Assembly: GCA_027620495.1 (NCBI GenBank) | Contig: JAQCEA010000009.1 | Location: forward strand, 1-64,000 | Origin: Pseudomonadota bacterium | GTDB taxonomy: Bacteria > Pseudomonadota > Alphaproteobacteria > Puniceispirillales > Puniceispirillaceae | Direction of reading: 5' to 3' | DNA: 64,000 nt | In this document: in pieces, positions 53,261 through 62,375 of the stretch | Numbering within the stretch: position 1 is the stretch's first letter | Layout of the letters: every line of letters starts with the position of its first letter | The notes under the pieces: model-generated | What the model was told of the DNA's origin: nothing | Databases searched by the model: none | Seen by the model: the letters and a program-made list of their open reading frames with translations, nothing else | Made by a program: the position numbers and the translations under genes

Positions 53261-55156
53261 CTAGCCACCAGCATATCCAATGGTTTTTAACGCGGCGGTT
53301 ATTTCATCCAAAATCACCGGATCATCAATGGTTGCTGGCATGGTCCAATCGGTGCCATCAGCGATTTTCGCAACAGTGCCACGCAGCACCTTGCCCGACC
53401 GTGTTTTTGGCAATCTGTCCACCACGATGATTTGATTCAGCGCCGCGACCCGGCCAACCCGGCTACGCACCAGATCAATAGCCTCGGCGATAATATCATC
53501 TGCCTTGCGCTGACTTGATGGATATAAACAAATCAGGCCAAGCGGCAACTGCCCCTTTAATTGGTCAGCCACACCAATCACCGCACATTCTGCGATATCT
53601 GGATGATCTGCCAACACCTCTTCCAGCTGGCCGGTTGATAACCGATGCCCAGCAACATTGATCACATCATCCGTGCGCGCCATGATATAAAGATACCCAT
53701 CCGCGTCACAATATCCGGCATCACCAGTTTCATAATATCCGGGGAAATTGCTGAGATATTTATCAATAAATGCCTGATCCGCACCCCAAATTGTGGCCAA
53801 ACAAGATGGCGGCAACGGCAATTTTATCGAAATCGCCCCCAATTCACCAGCTGGCAAGACATGACCATCACTGTCCAAAATATCAATATTATAGCCGGGC
53901 ATCGCCACAGATGGTGAACCAAGCTTTACCGGTAATTGTTCAACCCCAACTGGATTGGCACAAATCGACCAGCCGGTTTCGGTTTGCCACCAATGATCAA
54001 TCACCGGCACGCCAAGCTGACGTTCGGCCCAGCTAATGGTATCAGGATCAGCCCGCTCACCAGCCAAAAACAGATATTTCAGGCATGAGGTATCATGCTG
54101 TTGCAGAAATTTGCCATCGGGGTCGGCGCGTTTAATGGCGCGAAATGCCGTTGGCGCGGTAAATAAAACCTTTACCTGATGTTCGGCAATCACCCGCCAA
54201 AACACCCCGGCATCAGGCGTGCCAATCGGCTTGCCCTCGAACAAAATGCTGGTGCATCCATAAATGAGTGGGGCGTAGGTTATGTATGAATGTCCAACCA
54301 CCCAACCAATATCCGATGCCGCCCAATAGACATCGCCCGGCGACACATCATAAATATGCCGCATCGACCAATTCAGCGCCACCGCATGTCCCCCATTGTC
54401 GCGCACCACGCCTTTTGGCTGGCCGGTCGTGCCTGATGTATAGAGGATATAAAGCGGGTCAGTTGCGTGAACCGAAATCGGGGCCATTTCAACAGCACCT
54501 TCGTGCGCCGCATGCCATTCCATATCGCGCCCGTCAACAAGCGTGGCCTGCACCACATCGCGCTGCACAATAACACAATGGCTGGGTTTATGCCGTGCCA
54601 GATCGATCGCCGCATCAAGCAAAGGTTTATATTCCACCACCCGGTTAGGTTCATGCCCGCATGAGGCGCTGATAATCACCTTTGGCGTGGCATCATCAAC
54701 CCGTTTTGCCAGCTCAGCGGCGGCAAAACCGCCAAATACCACCGAATGCACCGCACCAAGGCGCGCGCACCCCAGCATGGCGACAATGGCTTCTGGAATC
54801 ATCGGCATATAAATGATCACCCGATCCCTCGTTGCCACACCAAGCCGCGACAGCATGCCAGCAAATTTTGCGGTCTTTTGCTGGAGTTCAGCGAAAGTCA
54901 TTTTGCTCTTTGCGCCGGTAATCGGCGAATCATAAATGATCGCATTTTGATCACCGCGCCCGGCCAGAACATGGCGGTCAACAGCATTAAAACATGTGTT
55001 CAGGCGGCCATCAGGAAACCAGCGATAAAAGGGCGCGTCACTGCGATCAAGGCCGGTTTCCGGCGGTGTATCCCAAGAAATTTGTTGTGCGGCATCTAGC
55101 CAGAATGATTCCACATCATTAACAGATTGCGCATAAAGTGACGCATAGTCCTGCAT
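53261..55156 (-). CDS. prpE: Propionyl-CoA synthetase (propionate-CoA ligase)
   Basis: This AMP-forming acyl-CoA synthetase activates propionate. The N terminus (YAQSVNDVESFWLDAAQQISWDTP) and FYRWFPDGRLNTCFNAVDRHV are closely like PrpE. Nucleotide motifs are LYTSGTTGQPKGVVRDNGGHAVAL, the aromatic motif WWQTETGWSI, TDDVINVAGHRLSTGQLEE, and the catalytic Lys in KTRSGKVLRGT. The ATG at 55156 has GGGGGA upstream; the track start is five codons earlier. No other methylcitrate or methylmalonyl genes are in the window. Acetate or acrylate may also be substrates. Confidence 0.9.
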   Translation of the reverse strand: MQDYASLYAQSVNDVESFWLDAAQQISWDTPPETGLDRSDAPFYRWFPDGRLNTCFNAVDRHVLAGRGDQNAIIYDSPITGAKSKMTFAELQQKTAKFAGMLSRLGVATRDRVIIYMPMIPEAIVAMLGCARLGAVHSVVFGGFAAAELAKRVDDATPKVIISASCGHEPNRVVEYKPLLDAAIDLARHKPSHCVIVQRDVVQATLVDGRDMEWHAAHEGAVEMAPISVHATDPLYILYTSGTTGQPKGVVRDNGGHAVALNWSMRHIYDVSPGDVYWAASDIGWVVGHSYITYAPLIYGCTSILFEGKPIGTPDAGVFWRVIAEHQVKVLFTAPTAFRAIKRADPDGKFLQQHDTSCLKYLFLAGERADPDTISWAERQLGVPVIDHWWQTETGWSICANPVGVEQLPVKLGSPSVAMPGYNIDILDSDGHVLPAGELGAISIKLPLPPSCLATIWGADQAFIDKYLSNFPGYYETGDAGYCDADGYLYIMARTDDVINVAGHRLSTGQLEEVLADHPDIAECAVIGVADQLKGQLPLGLICLYPSSQRKADDIIAEAIDLVRSRVGRVAALNQIIVVDRLPKTRSGKVLRGTVAKIADGTDWTMPATIDDPVILDEITAALKTIGYAGG

Positions 55157-55217
55157 TATTCGGTCCCCCAACCTTTGTCTTAACGTCGACCCTTATATTC
55201 GACCTACATAATATCCC

Positions 55218-55571
55218 TTATCTGAATATTTTTCCCAAATCATAAATGATCAAAGCGGCGTCTGACTCAAGCGGAAAGGACAGCATGCCCATCACGTCAT
55301 ATCCCAAAATCAGCGGCATTAGATAAAATCTAATCATAAATAAAAACCACGCCACATAGAGTGGCTTCAACCGGTCGATCAGAAAAGGCGGGGTCAATTT
55401 TGCCATCGCCTTTATCATCGGGTCGGTGAATTTGACAAAGGCTCTCATAAAGAAGAAATCTGAATGTTCTGACACGAAAATTGACATGCCAAACCGACCG
55501 ATCAAGGTCCACATGGCGGCACCAAGGACATAATCTAGCAATATCACGGCAACTGGAAATTCATTCATCAT
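55218..55571 (-). CDS. Small inner-membrane protein, possibly YggT-like
   Basis: This is a protein of about 117 aa from the ATG at 55571 (the track start adds 22 residues). It has three hydrophobic segments, with the central TDPMIKAMAKLTPPFLIDRL between them. The pattern FMRAFVKFTDP...PP resembles YggT-family proteins, in which a TDP-loop-PP segment lies between two membrane helices, but the match is loose. It lies between prpE and the symporter terminator. Function unknown. Confidence 0.55.
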   Translation of the reverse strand: MMNEFPVAVILLDYVLGAAMWTLIGRFGMSIFVSEHSDFFFMRAFVKFTDPMIKAMAKLTPPFLIDRLKPLYVAWFLFMIRFYLMPLILGYDVMGMLSFPLESDAALIIYDLGKIFR

Positions 55572-55682
55572 CTTAATCTTTCTAATCCCCCGCCAGCAGA
55601 TGCCCCCGATACATGCCCGGCCATACACCCTCGGCAACCGAAATGCGCCACAGGCGACATGGTGGCTGGTACGTTGATATTA

Positions 55683-55720
55683 GCAAAAAAAACGGGGCAG
55701 GAAAAAGCCCCTACCCCGTT
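55683..55720 (-). terminator. Rho-independent terminator of the symporter operon
   Basis: AACGGGG (55691-55697) pairs with CCCCGTT (55714-55720), with further inner pairing. On the minus strand it is followed by eight T. It lies 47 bp after the symporter stop codon. Confidence 0.85.
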
Positions 55721-55766
55721 CTTTTGTTTGTTTTTGTCTCTTTATCAATAGTAGAGACGATTGATG

Positions 55767-57581
55767 TTACGCGTCCAATAAAGCCTTGCCTTTTGGAATA
55801 CGAATTTCATCAACCATTTTCTGTGTTTCGGCATCAGGCTCCTCAGTCGCCAATGAGACGACAATCATCAGGATCAAGCTGACTGGCATACCAATCATAC
55901 CAAAGCGCAGACCATCAAGCCCAAGCCATGGTGTCATGCCACCGAACTGAACCATATACAGATACCACGCACCTGCACCAAAGCCACCGATCATACCGGC
56001 AACAGCACCCGCCCGGTTTGCTCGTTTCCACCAGACGCCAAGCACCAGCGGGAAGAACAAGCCAGAATTGGCAAAGCAGAACGCCCAAGCCACAGCACCC
56101 AAGATGCCGGTCAGACCTTGCGCCGCCGTCCATGCACCAGCCGCACCAACGACCAAGAGAAGCATACGCGCCACCACAAGACGGGTTTTGGTATCTGCTT
56201 TTGGATCGATGATTTTGTAGTACAGATCATGCGACAGAGCGTTTGCAATCGCCAACAGCAAGCCGTCAGCAGTTGACATCGCTGCAGCCAAGCCACCAGC
56301 GGCAACCAGACCAGAGATAACGTATGGCAGGCCTGCAATTTCAGGTGTTGCCAACACAACAATGTCACCCTTCATGAAAAATTCATTGATCTGCAACAAG
56401 CCATCGCCGTTGCCATCAACAATTTTCAAGAAGCCAACTGAACTCCATTTCTGTACCCAGTCAAGCGCCTGTGCATCAGCCACAGATTTGCCGATGATGC
56501 CCGTTGCCAGATTCGGATCGAGAAGTGACAGTTTGGTGAATGTCGCCAAGGCTGGTGCGGTCAGATACAGCAAGCAGATAAAGACCAATGACCAGCCTAC
56601 TGACTGGCGGGCCGCTTTTACTGAAGCTGTTGTGAAGTACCGCATAAGAACATGCGGCAATGACGCTGTACCAGCCATCATACACAACACCAAGGTGAAG
56701 AACTTCCACTTGGCCATCAATGAATCGCTAGCATCGTTGATCCCGACCGAGAGCGTAGCAAGACCCGCAACCGATTCAACTGGTTTAGATCCAACTACAT
56801 TGTGGAGCTGTTCCAGTTCCTGAACCCGGGTGACGGCATCAAATTGTGCAAAATGCGGAATCAAGCCATAACCGAGTTTGTTTGACATCCAAAACACCGG
56901 AATAAGGTAGGCCACAATCAAAACGATATACTGGGCCACCTGTGTCCAGGTCACCGCGCGCATGCCGCCAAGCATTGAACAGAACAAAATGCCAGCAAGG
57001 CCAATCCAAACCGCAACGTTAAACGGAATGTTCAGCGCACGAGAAGCAACGATACCGGTGCCGGTGATTTGTGCCGTCACATAAGTGAACGACGCCACAA
57101 CCAACACGATAACGGCGCATAAACGTGCCAAATTACCGCCATAACGCGTACCAATGAAATCTGGCACGGTATAGCACCCAAATTTCCGTAGATACGGGGC
57201 CAGCAAGCTTGCCACCAGAACATAACCGCCAGTCCAGCCAACCAGAAACGCCATGTACGGATACCCTTTCAGGTAAATACCGCCAGCCATCGCGATGAAC
57301 GAGGCCCCAGACATCCAGTCAGCCGCTGTGGCCATGCCGTTAAAGACGGCTGGGACCTCGCGGCCTGCTACATAATACTGCCCTGATTCCATGGTACGCG
57401 ACAGCACACCAATCAACGCATAAATAGCAATTGTAAATCCGACAAACATCCAGCCAATCGCATCGGCGCTGACGCCGACCTGCTCGAGTATTGCCATTAA
57501 AATCACAAAACCCAAAAAGCCCAGAGTGTAAATTCCATAGACTTTGCTGAGGTTATTGATAAATCCACCTTCGAGTCTCAT
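55767..57581 (-). CDS. Sodium:solute symporter (SSS family) with an EF-hand loop
   Basis: This 604-aa symporter has about thirteen membrane segments, of the type that pairs with a DUF4212 small subunit. Family signs are GREVPAVFNGMATAADWMSGASFIAMAGGIY, YTVPDFIGTRYGGN and GLAAAMSTADGLLLAIANALSHDLYY. Probable substrates are short-chain carboxylates such as acetate, lactate or propionate. Unusually, residues 389-400 (DGNGDGLLQINE) form a perfect 12-residue EF-hand calcium loop within a hydrophilic stretch between membrane segments. It lies 11 bp after its partner gene, with prpE nearby. Confidence 0.88.
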   Translation of the reverse strand: MRLEGGFINNLSKVYGIYTLGFLGFVILMAILEQVGVSADAIGWMFVGFTIAIYALIGVLSRTMESGQYYVAGREVPAVFNGMATAADWMSGASFIAMAGGIYLKGYPYMAFLVGWTGGYVLVASLLAPYLRKFGCYTVPDFIGTRYGGNLARLCAVIVLVVASFTYVTAQITGTGIVASRALNIPFNVAVWIGLAGILFCSMLGGMRAVTWTQVAQYIVLIVAYLIPVFWMSNKLGYGLIPHFAQFDAVTRVQELEQLHNVVGSKPVESVAGLATLSVGINDASDSLMAKWKFFTLVLCMMAGTASLPHVLMRYFTTASVKAARQSVGWSLVFICLLYLTAPALATFTKLSLLDPNLATGIIGKSVADAQALDWVQKWSSVGFLKIVDGNGDGLLQINEFFMKGDIVVLATPEIAGLPYVISGLVAAGGLAAAMSTADGLLLAIANALSHDLYYKIIDPKADTKTRLVVARMLLLVVGAAGAWTAAQGLTGILGAVAWAFCFANSGLFFPLVLGVWWKRANRAGAVAGMIGGFGAGAWYLYMVQFGGMTPWLGLDGLRFGMIGMPVSLILMIVVSLATEEPDAETQKMVDEIRIPKGKALLDA

Positions 57582-57592
57582 AACGTCCTCCT

Positions 57593-57829
57593 TTATTCAG
57601 AAACGCCATGCTCATCATCGATTTGTCCCTGTTTGGCGACAAACCAGAAAATGAGAACCGCGAAGGCAATTTGAGCCCCCATGCCGGCCATAAAATAGCC
57701 GCCCGGGAACGAACCACTGTTTAGCGCACCGCCAAACCAGTGGACGACAAATGAGAAAAAAGCCCAAATAGCCAATGTTTTAAACAGCAGGCTTTTGGTT
57801 TTTCCCCAATGATCTGAAGCATTACTCAT
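57593..57829 (-). CDS. DUF4212 small subunit of a sodium:solute symporter
   Basis: This 78-aa protein has two membrane segments (TLAIWAFFSFVVHWFGGAL and GYFMAGMGAQIAFAVLIFWFVA) and a short acidic tail (IDDEHGVSE). The family is the usual small partner encoded directly before SSS symporters of this type. The ATG at 57829 has a GGAGG site; the track start is five codons earlier. The divergent gap upstream (57830-58037) should hold the promoter. Confidence 0.88.
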   Translation of the reverse strand: MSNASDHWGKTKSLLFKTLAIWAFFSFVVHWFGGALNSGSFPGGYFMAGMGAQIAFAVLIFWFVAKQGQIDDEHGVSE

Positions 57830-58037
57830 AAAAGCTTCCTCCAATTGAGCGGTTCATCTCTCCAATAAACCGCACCCCCTTGATTACAACGTCCAAGTTA
57901 TTTCAAAACTTGATAACAACCCTGTAACCACTCCTACTGCCGCGCTTTTTATTTTTATTCGCGACAACTCAATGTCCGGATGTTAAAGAAAATGATCCAA
58001 ATGACAACAAATTTAATTGCCAGTCTGGTGCCTAATA

Positions 58038-58682
58038 ATGTTTGACAAATTCAAATCAGTCATGAAAACGCTTGGATTACGCGGTGAAGACCCGGTAACA
58101 ACACGTCAAGAACTGGTTGATTTTATTGATAGCCGTGCCGCCTATGTATCGCAGGTTACTTTATACACCTATGTAAAGGCACGCGCTGGCACGCAATATC
58201 CTAAATTATTTGAAAATGCCGATTTTCTGACCTCTTTGAGAATAGCCCGCTGGCATATTTATGGCGCCGCCGTGTGTGATTTAACATTGTTTTCAGCAGC
58301 GCAACTATTTGTCCATGCTGGGTTTTCAGCGGAAAAAGCGCGGGATTTTGCGACCGATATTCTAGATGATATTTTGCCGAATTACCCACAAGACGATATC
58401 GACAACAGCCAATTTGTCGAAATGTGCGCGCGCGGCAAACAACGCGCCGCGATGGCCGATTGGGATTCGATCGCTACCGGCCCAGCCGCGTTTCAATCTA
58501 GCTCTGACGCGGTGTTTCGGTGGGCGCCGATTGCCGATGAACTGAAATGCGATGATGAAGAAATAGTCCGCAATTCAATTCATTTACGCTGGATTGGTGT
58601 CAGACGAGACCTAAAGGAAGTATTCCAGCATGCGGCGATTGCAGATGATTGGCACCGCCAAAACATGCCAGCCTCGATCTAG
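58038..58682 (+). CDS. Conserved hypothetical protein
   Basis: This is a soluble protein of 214 aa from the ATG at 58038. I do not recognise a named family. It is mostly helical, without signal peptide or membrane segments. The blocks ELVDFIDSRAAYVSQVTLYTYVKARAGTQYPKLFEN and RIARWHIYGAAVCDLTLFSAAQLF look conserved in style, and the C terminus is amphipathic (HLRWIGVRRDLKEVFQHAAI). It is followed after 52 bp by a rhodanese gene on the same strand, and the symporter pair is divergent from it. Confidence 0.65.
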   Translation: MFDKFKSVMKTLGLRGEDPVTTRQELVDFIDSRAAYVSQVTLYTYVKARAGTQYPKLFENADFLTSLRIARWHIYGAAVCDLTLFSAAQLFVHAGFSAEKARDFATDILDDILPNYPQDDIDNSQFVEMCARGKQRAAMADWDSIATGPAAFQSSSDAVFRWAPIADELKCDDEEIVRNSIHLRWIGVRRDLKEVFQHAAIADDWHRQNMPASI

Positions 58683-58734
58683 TCCGCCAATACGCCGCGC
58701 ATCAGCCCCATATCTGGCAGGAAGGATTTTTTTG

Positions 58735-59124
58735 ATGTCCATCATCACCCCGGTAAGCGCACTCGTTGCAAAAGCAAAAAGCGAAACCAAAGCGGTGACA
58801 CCGCAACAGGCGTTTGATCAAGCTGAGGCTGGTACCGCCATTTTAATCGATATCCGCGATATTCGTGAATTACAGCGCGAGGGACGAATCGATGGCGCGT
58901 TTCATGCCCCCCGTGGCATGCTTGAATTCTGGGCAGACCCGCAAAGCCCCTATCACAAAGATGTGTTTGCCCAATCTGGCAATCTGATTCTTTTTTGCGC
59001 GAGCAGCTGGCGGTCGGCACTGGCCGCCAAAACTCTTCAAGATATGGGCATGACCAATATTTTTGATATGGATGGCGGGTTTCATGCTTGGAAATCAGCC
59101 GGGCTGCCAATCGAGACCGCCTAG
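58735..59124 (+). CDS. Single-domain rhodanese-like sulfurtransferase
   Basis: This 129-aa rhodanese domain starts at the ATG at 58735 (GGAAGGA upstream); the track start at 58630 overlaps the previous gene. Family features: LIDIRDIRELQREGRIDGAFHAPRGML, and the active-site loop CASSWRSA with the catalytic cysteine. The FDMDGGFHAWKSAGLP C terminus is typical. It probably transfers sulfane sulfur to cyanide or thiols. Linkage to the sulfonate-like genes downstream is suggestive only. Confidence 0.88.
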   Translation: MSIITPVSALVAKAKSETKAVTPQQAFDQAEAGTAILIDIRDIRELQREGRIDGAFHAPRGMLEFWADPQSPYHKDVFAQSGNLILFCASSWRSALAAKTLQDMGMTNIFDMDGGFHAWKSAGLPIETA

Positions 59125-59207
59125 ACACAAGAATTCAGCGCCTGATGAATTGACAAAACTGGCACGGGCTGGCTAATTGCCGGTGAATTTAGAGTTTGGA
59201 GATACGC

Positions 59208-60620
59208 ATGACCACGACCCAGCCAGAGATTGACAGCCTTGTAAAGCGTGCGCGCATCGCACAGCAACGCTATGAAGCCACAGGTTCGCAAGAAGGTTTT
59301 GATAAAGCGGCCGCGGCGGCGGCATGGGCATTGATGGAACCTGCGCGTAATGCAGAACTTGCGGCCTTTGCCGTGGCCGAAACCGGGCTTGGTAATGTGG
59401 CTGATAAAATCACCAAGAATCACCGCAAAACATTAGGGCTGTTGCGCGATATCCGGGGGCAAAAAAGCTTTGGTCTGGTCGATGACAACCCGGTGACGGG
59501 TGTCAGTGAATTTTTACGCCCAAAAGGTGTTGTCGCGGCAATTGTGCCATCAACCAACCCTTTGGCAACGCCAGTAAATAATGTTGTGAATGCGCTGAAA
59601 ACTGGCAATTCCATTATTCTGGCACCATCGCCAAAAGGTGTTGCCCCACTGGAAAAACTGCTTGGCTATATATATGCCGAATTTGACCGGATCGGGCTTG
59701 ACCATGACCTTGTGCAAATGGTGCCCAGCCCCCCATCAAAGGAAAAAACCGCGCGCTTGATGCAGCTTGCCGACATGCTGGTTGTCACCGGGTCTCAAAG
59801 CAATGTGCGGTCGGCCTATTCATCTGGCACACCGGCGATTGGTGTTGGTATGGGCAATGTTGTGACCATTATCGATGAAACCGCAGATCTGGATGATGCG
59901 GCACAAAAAATCCAGCGGTCAAAATGTTTTGACAATGCGACATCATGCTCATCAGAAAATGCAGTGATCGTTGTTGACGCTGTCTATGATGATGCTATTG
60001 CCGCGCTTCAGCGGGCTGGTGGCATGCTTTTAGATGAGTCGCAAACAGCCCATTTGATCGCCACCCATTGGCATGATGGCCATCTCAACCGCAATATGCT
60101 GGCCCAAGATATCGATGCGGTGCTGGACACACTTGGCATGACCAACACAGCCCCGCAAAACACCAAATTTCTAATGGCACCGGCAAGCGGTATCGGCCCC
60201 GACCATCCAGTGTCAGGCGAAAAAATGGCACTTTTCCTTGCGCTGTACCGCGCCAGTGATTTTGCTGATGCCAAAGCAAAAGCCCGGGCCATTCATGACT
60301 ATCAGGGGCGCGGCCATTCACTTGGCCTACATAGCCGCGATGATCAGCGGGCCCATGAACTCGCCGTGGAAATGCAGGCCTGCCGCATCATTGTCAATCA
60401 GGCGCATTGTTTTGCCACGGGGGGGTCATTTGATAATGGGTTGCCATTTTCCCTATCCATGGGGTGTGGATCATGGGGCGGCAATTCAATCGATGACAAT
60501 CTGAATTGGACACATTTTGTCAATCATGTCCGCATTGCCCGCCAAATCAAACCGGTTGAACCAACGGTTGACGAGATTTTTGCCGATTATTTTGCCGAGA
60601 CAGGACAATCATCTCAATGA
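59208..60620 (+). CDS. Acylating aldehyde dehydrogenase (sulfoacetaldehyde dehydrogenase SauS-like)
   Basis: This is a CoA-acylating aldehyde dehydrogenase of 470 aa from the ATG at 59208 (GGAG upstream). Motifs: PKGVVAAIVPSTNPLATPVNNVVNALKTGNSIILAPSP, the catalytic Cys in FDNATSCSSENAVIVV, and ATGGSFDNGLPFSLSMGCGSWGGNS. The subgroup resembles sulfoacetaldehyde dehydrogenase (SauS), which works with a CoA ligase (SauT) on sulfoacetate. The next gene, overlapping by 4 bp, is a CoA ligase, as expected. Other aldehydes (malonic or succinic semialdehyde) are possible. No Xsc is in the window. Confidence 0.75.
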   Translation: MTTTQPEIDSLVKRARIAQQRYEATGSQEGFDKAAAAAAWALMEPARNAELAAFAVAETGLGNVADKITKNHRKTLGLLRDIRGQKSFGLVDDNPVTGVSEFLRPKGVVAAIVPSTNPLATPVNNVVNALKTGNSIILAPSPKGVAPLEKLLGYIYAEFDRIGLDHDLVQMVPSPPSKEKTARLMQLADMLVVTGSQSNVRSAYSSGTPAIGVGMGNVVTIIDETADLDDAAQKIQRSKCFDNATSCSSENAVIVVDAVYDDAIAALQRAGGMLLDESQTAHLIATHWHDGHLNRNMLAQDIDAVLDTLGMTNTAPQNTKFLMAPASGIGPDHPVSGEKMALFLALYRASDFADAKAKARAIHDYQGRGHSLGLHSRDDQRAHELAVEMQACRIIVNQAHCFATGGSFDNGLPFSLSMGCGSWGGNSIDDNLNWTHFVNHVRIARQIKPVEPTVDEIFADYFAETGQSSQ

Positions 60621-62158
60621 CCCGATCCATCAGGCAGGTTCTGACAGATGCTGCGTTATCCACAGCCGATGACATCTGGCTGGTCGCGCCTGAAACCGAA
60701 ACATCATTTTCGTGGCATCAGACGCATAAACGCGCGGAAACCATCGCTTGTTATTTACAGGGGGCGGGGATTTCAACCGGGGCATCCGTGGCGATTGCCG
60801 CGCCAAATGGCGCCGCCGCCAGCTTTGCCTTTCTTGGTGTTGTCTATGGCGGATTCCGCGCAACGCCGCTGAATCTGGTAGCCGGGGTCAAAACGCTTGC
60901 TTTTGTGTTAAGCCATTCAAAAACAGAAGTTATTTTATGTGCGGATGACAGCCGCCCTTTGGTTGATGAGGCCATTGCCACGCTTATTGAAACAGGCGAA
61001 TATGCCCCCCGCATCATATCAATGGATGTTGATGACGGGCCGAGTTGGGCCGAAACCGACATTACCCCAGTCAAGCCAGCTGATTTGATTGAACCATGTG
61101 CAGATACCATTGGTTTGTTGATGTATACATCTGGGACAACAGGGGTGCCAAAAGGGGTTTTGCTATCGCATGCCAATTTGATCGCGGCAGGTACCAATGT
61201 TGCGGTTGCGCATAAATTGACCCGCGCAGATACGGGCATGTGTGTATTGCCAATTTATCATATTAATGGCCTTTGCGTTACGGTAATGGGCAGCTTGGTA
61301 TCATCAGGCGGTCTGGTGATGCCACGGCGGTTTTCAGCGCGGCATTTTTGGGCGCAAATGCACAAATTTAATTGCAGTTGGTTCAGCGCTGTTCCCACAT
61401 TATTTGCGTATTTGTTGAATGATGACGCCGTACCAGTGCTGGACCGCGATAGATTGCGATTTGCCCGGTCGGCATCAGCGCCGCTTCCGCCTGAAATTCA
61501 TCGCCAATTTGAAAAGCGGTTTTCAATCCCCATCATCGAAACAATGGGATTGACCGAGACTGGCGCGCAAATTCTGTCAAATCCACTGCCACCAAAAAAC
61601 CGCAAGATCGGGTCGCCCGGTATTGCTTTTGGCAATGAAATCATGGTGGGTGATGATCATCAAAATCCGGTCGCGCCGAACGAAGAAGGTGAAATTCTGG
61701 TGCGCGGTTCAAATGTCATGCAGGGCTATCTTGACCGGCCTGAAGAAACCGCAAAAACCATTACCGCCGATGGCTGGTTACGCACCGGCGATTTGGGGCG
61801 AATGGATGAAGATGGATTTGTCTTTGTAACAGGGCGGATTAAGGAATTGATTATCAAGGGCGGGGAAAATATCGCCCCACGTGAAGTGGATGAAGCACTT
61901 CTTGAACATGATGCAGTGTTGGAAGCTGCCGCATTTGCCCGCCCATGCAAAGATTATGGCCAGCGGGTGGAAGCCTGTGTGCGGTTAAAAGAAGGCCGTG
62001 ACATCAGCGAAGATGATTTGCGTGAATTTTGCAAAACCCTCATTGGCGCTTACAAAACGCCCGATCATATTTACTTTCTGGATGATTTGCCAAAAGGCCC
62101 ATCGGGCAAAGTGCAACGCATGAAATTGATTGATTTAGTGCCTGCATCTGGCCAATAG
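60617..62158 (+). CDS. AMP-dependent acyl-CoA ligase (possibly sulfoacetate-CoA ligase SauT-like)
   Basis: This 513-aa ANL-superfamily ligase carries motif A3 LLMYTSGTTGVPKGVLLSHANL, A5 ETMGLTETGAQI, GDLGRMDEDGFVFVTGRIKELIIKGGENIAPREVDE, and the catalytic Lys in GPSGKVQRMKL. Its start overlaps the acylating dehydrogenase stop (ATGA), so the two probably act in sequence on one carboxylate. The SauST arrangement is the closest known parallel. The TTT transporter downstream would import the substrate. Substrate identity is inferred, not seen. Confidence 0.85.
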   Translation: MTRSIRQVLTDAALSTADDIWLVAPETETSFSWHQTHKRAETIACYLQGAGISTGASVAIAAPNGAAASFAFLGVVYGGFRATPLNLVAGVKTLAFVLSHSKTEVILCADDSRPLVDEAIATLIETGEYAPRIISMDVDDGPSWAETDITPVKPADLIEPCADTIGLLMYTSGTTGVPKGVLLSHANLIAAGTNVAVAHKLTRADTGMCVLPIYHINGLCVTVMGSLVSSGGLVMPRRFSARHFWAQMHKFNCSWFSAVPTLFAYLLNDDAVPVLDRDRLRFARSASAPLPPEIHRQFEKRFSIPIIETMGLTETGAQILSNPLPPKNRKIGSPGIAFGNEIMVGDDHQNPVAPNEEGEILVRGSNVMQGYLDRPEETAKTITADGWLRTGDLGRMDEDGFVFVTGRIKELIIKGGENIAPREVDEALLEHDAVLEAAAFARPCKDYGQRVEACVRLKEGRDISEDDLREFCKTLIGAYKTPDHIYFLDDLPKGPSGKVQRMKLIDLVPASGQ

Positions 62159-62375
62159 ACCAGCCCAGATGTGCGGCTAGCCGATTTTTTTATGCATATT
62201 TGGTCAGAAACACTGGCGATGAGGCTGCCCCGGCAAAGTTGGCACGCAGCCCCAGCCAGCCCCAGATTTTTTGAATTACGGCAAAAAAATTTAAAAAAAA
62301 AACGCCAATGGTTGGTTGCTTTTTCGTCGTAACTTGCCACACTCAATCAGATAAACATGTTCTACGGAGGAAATC

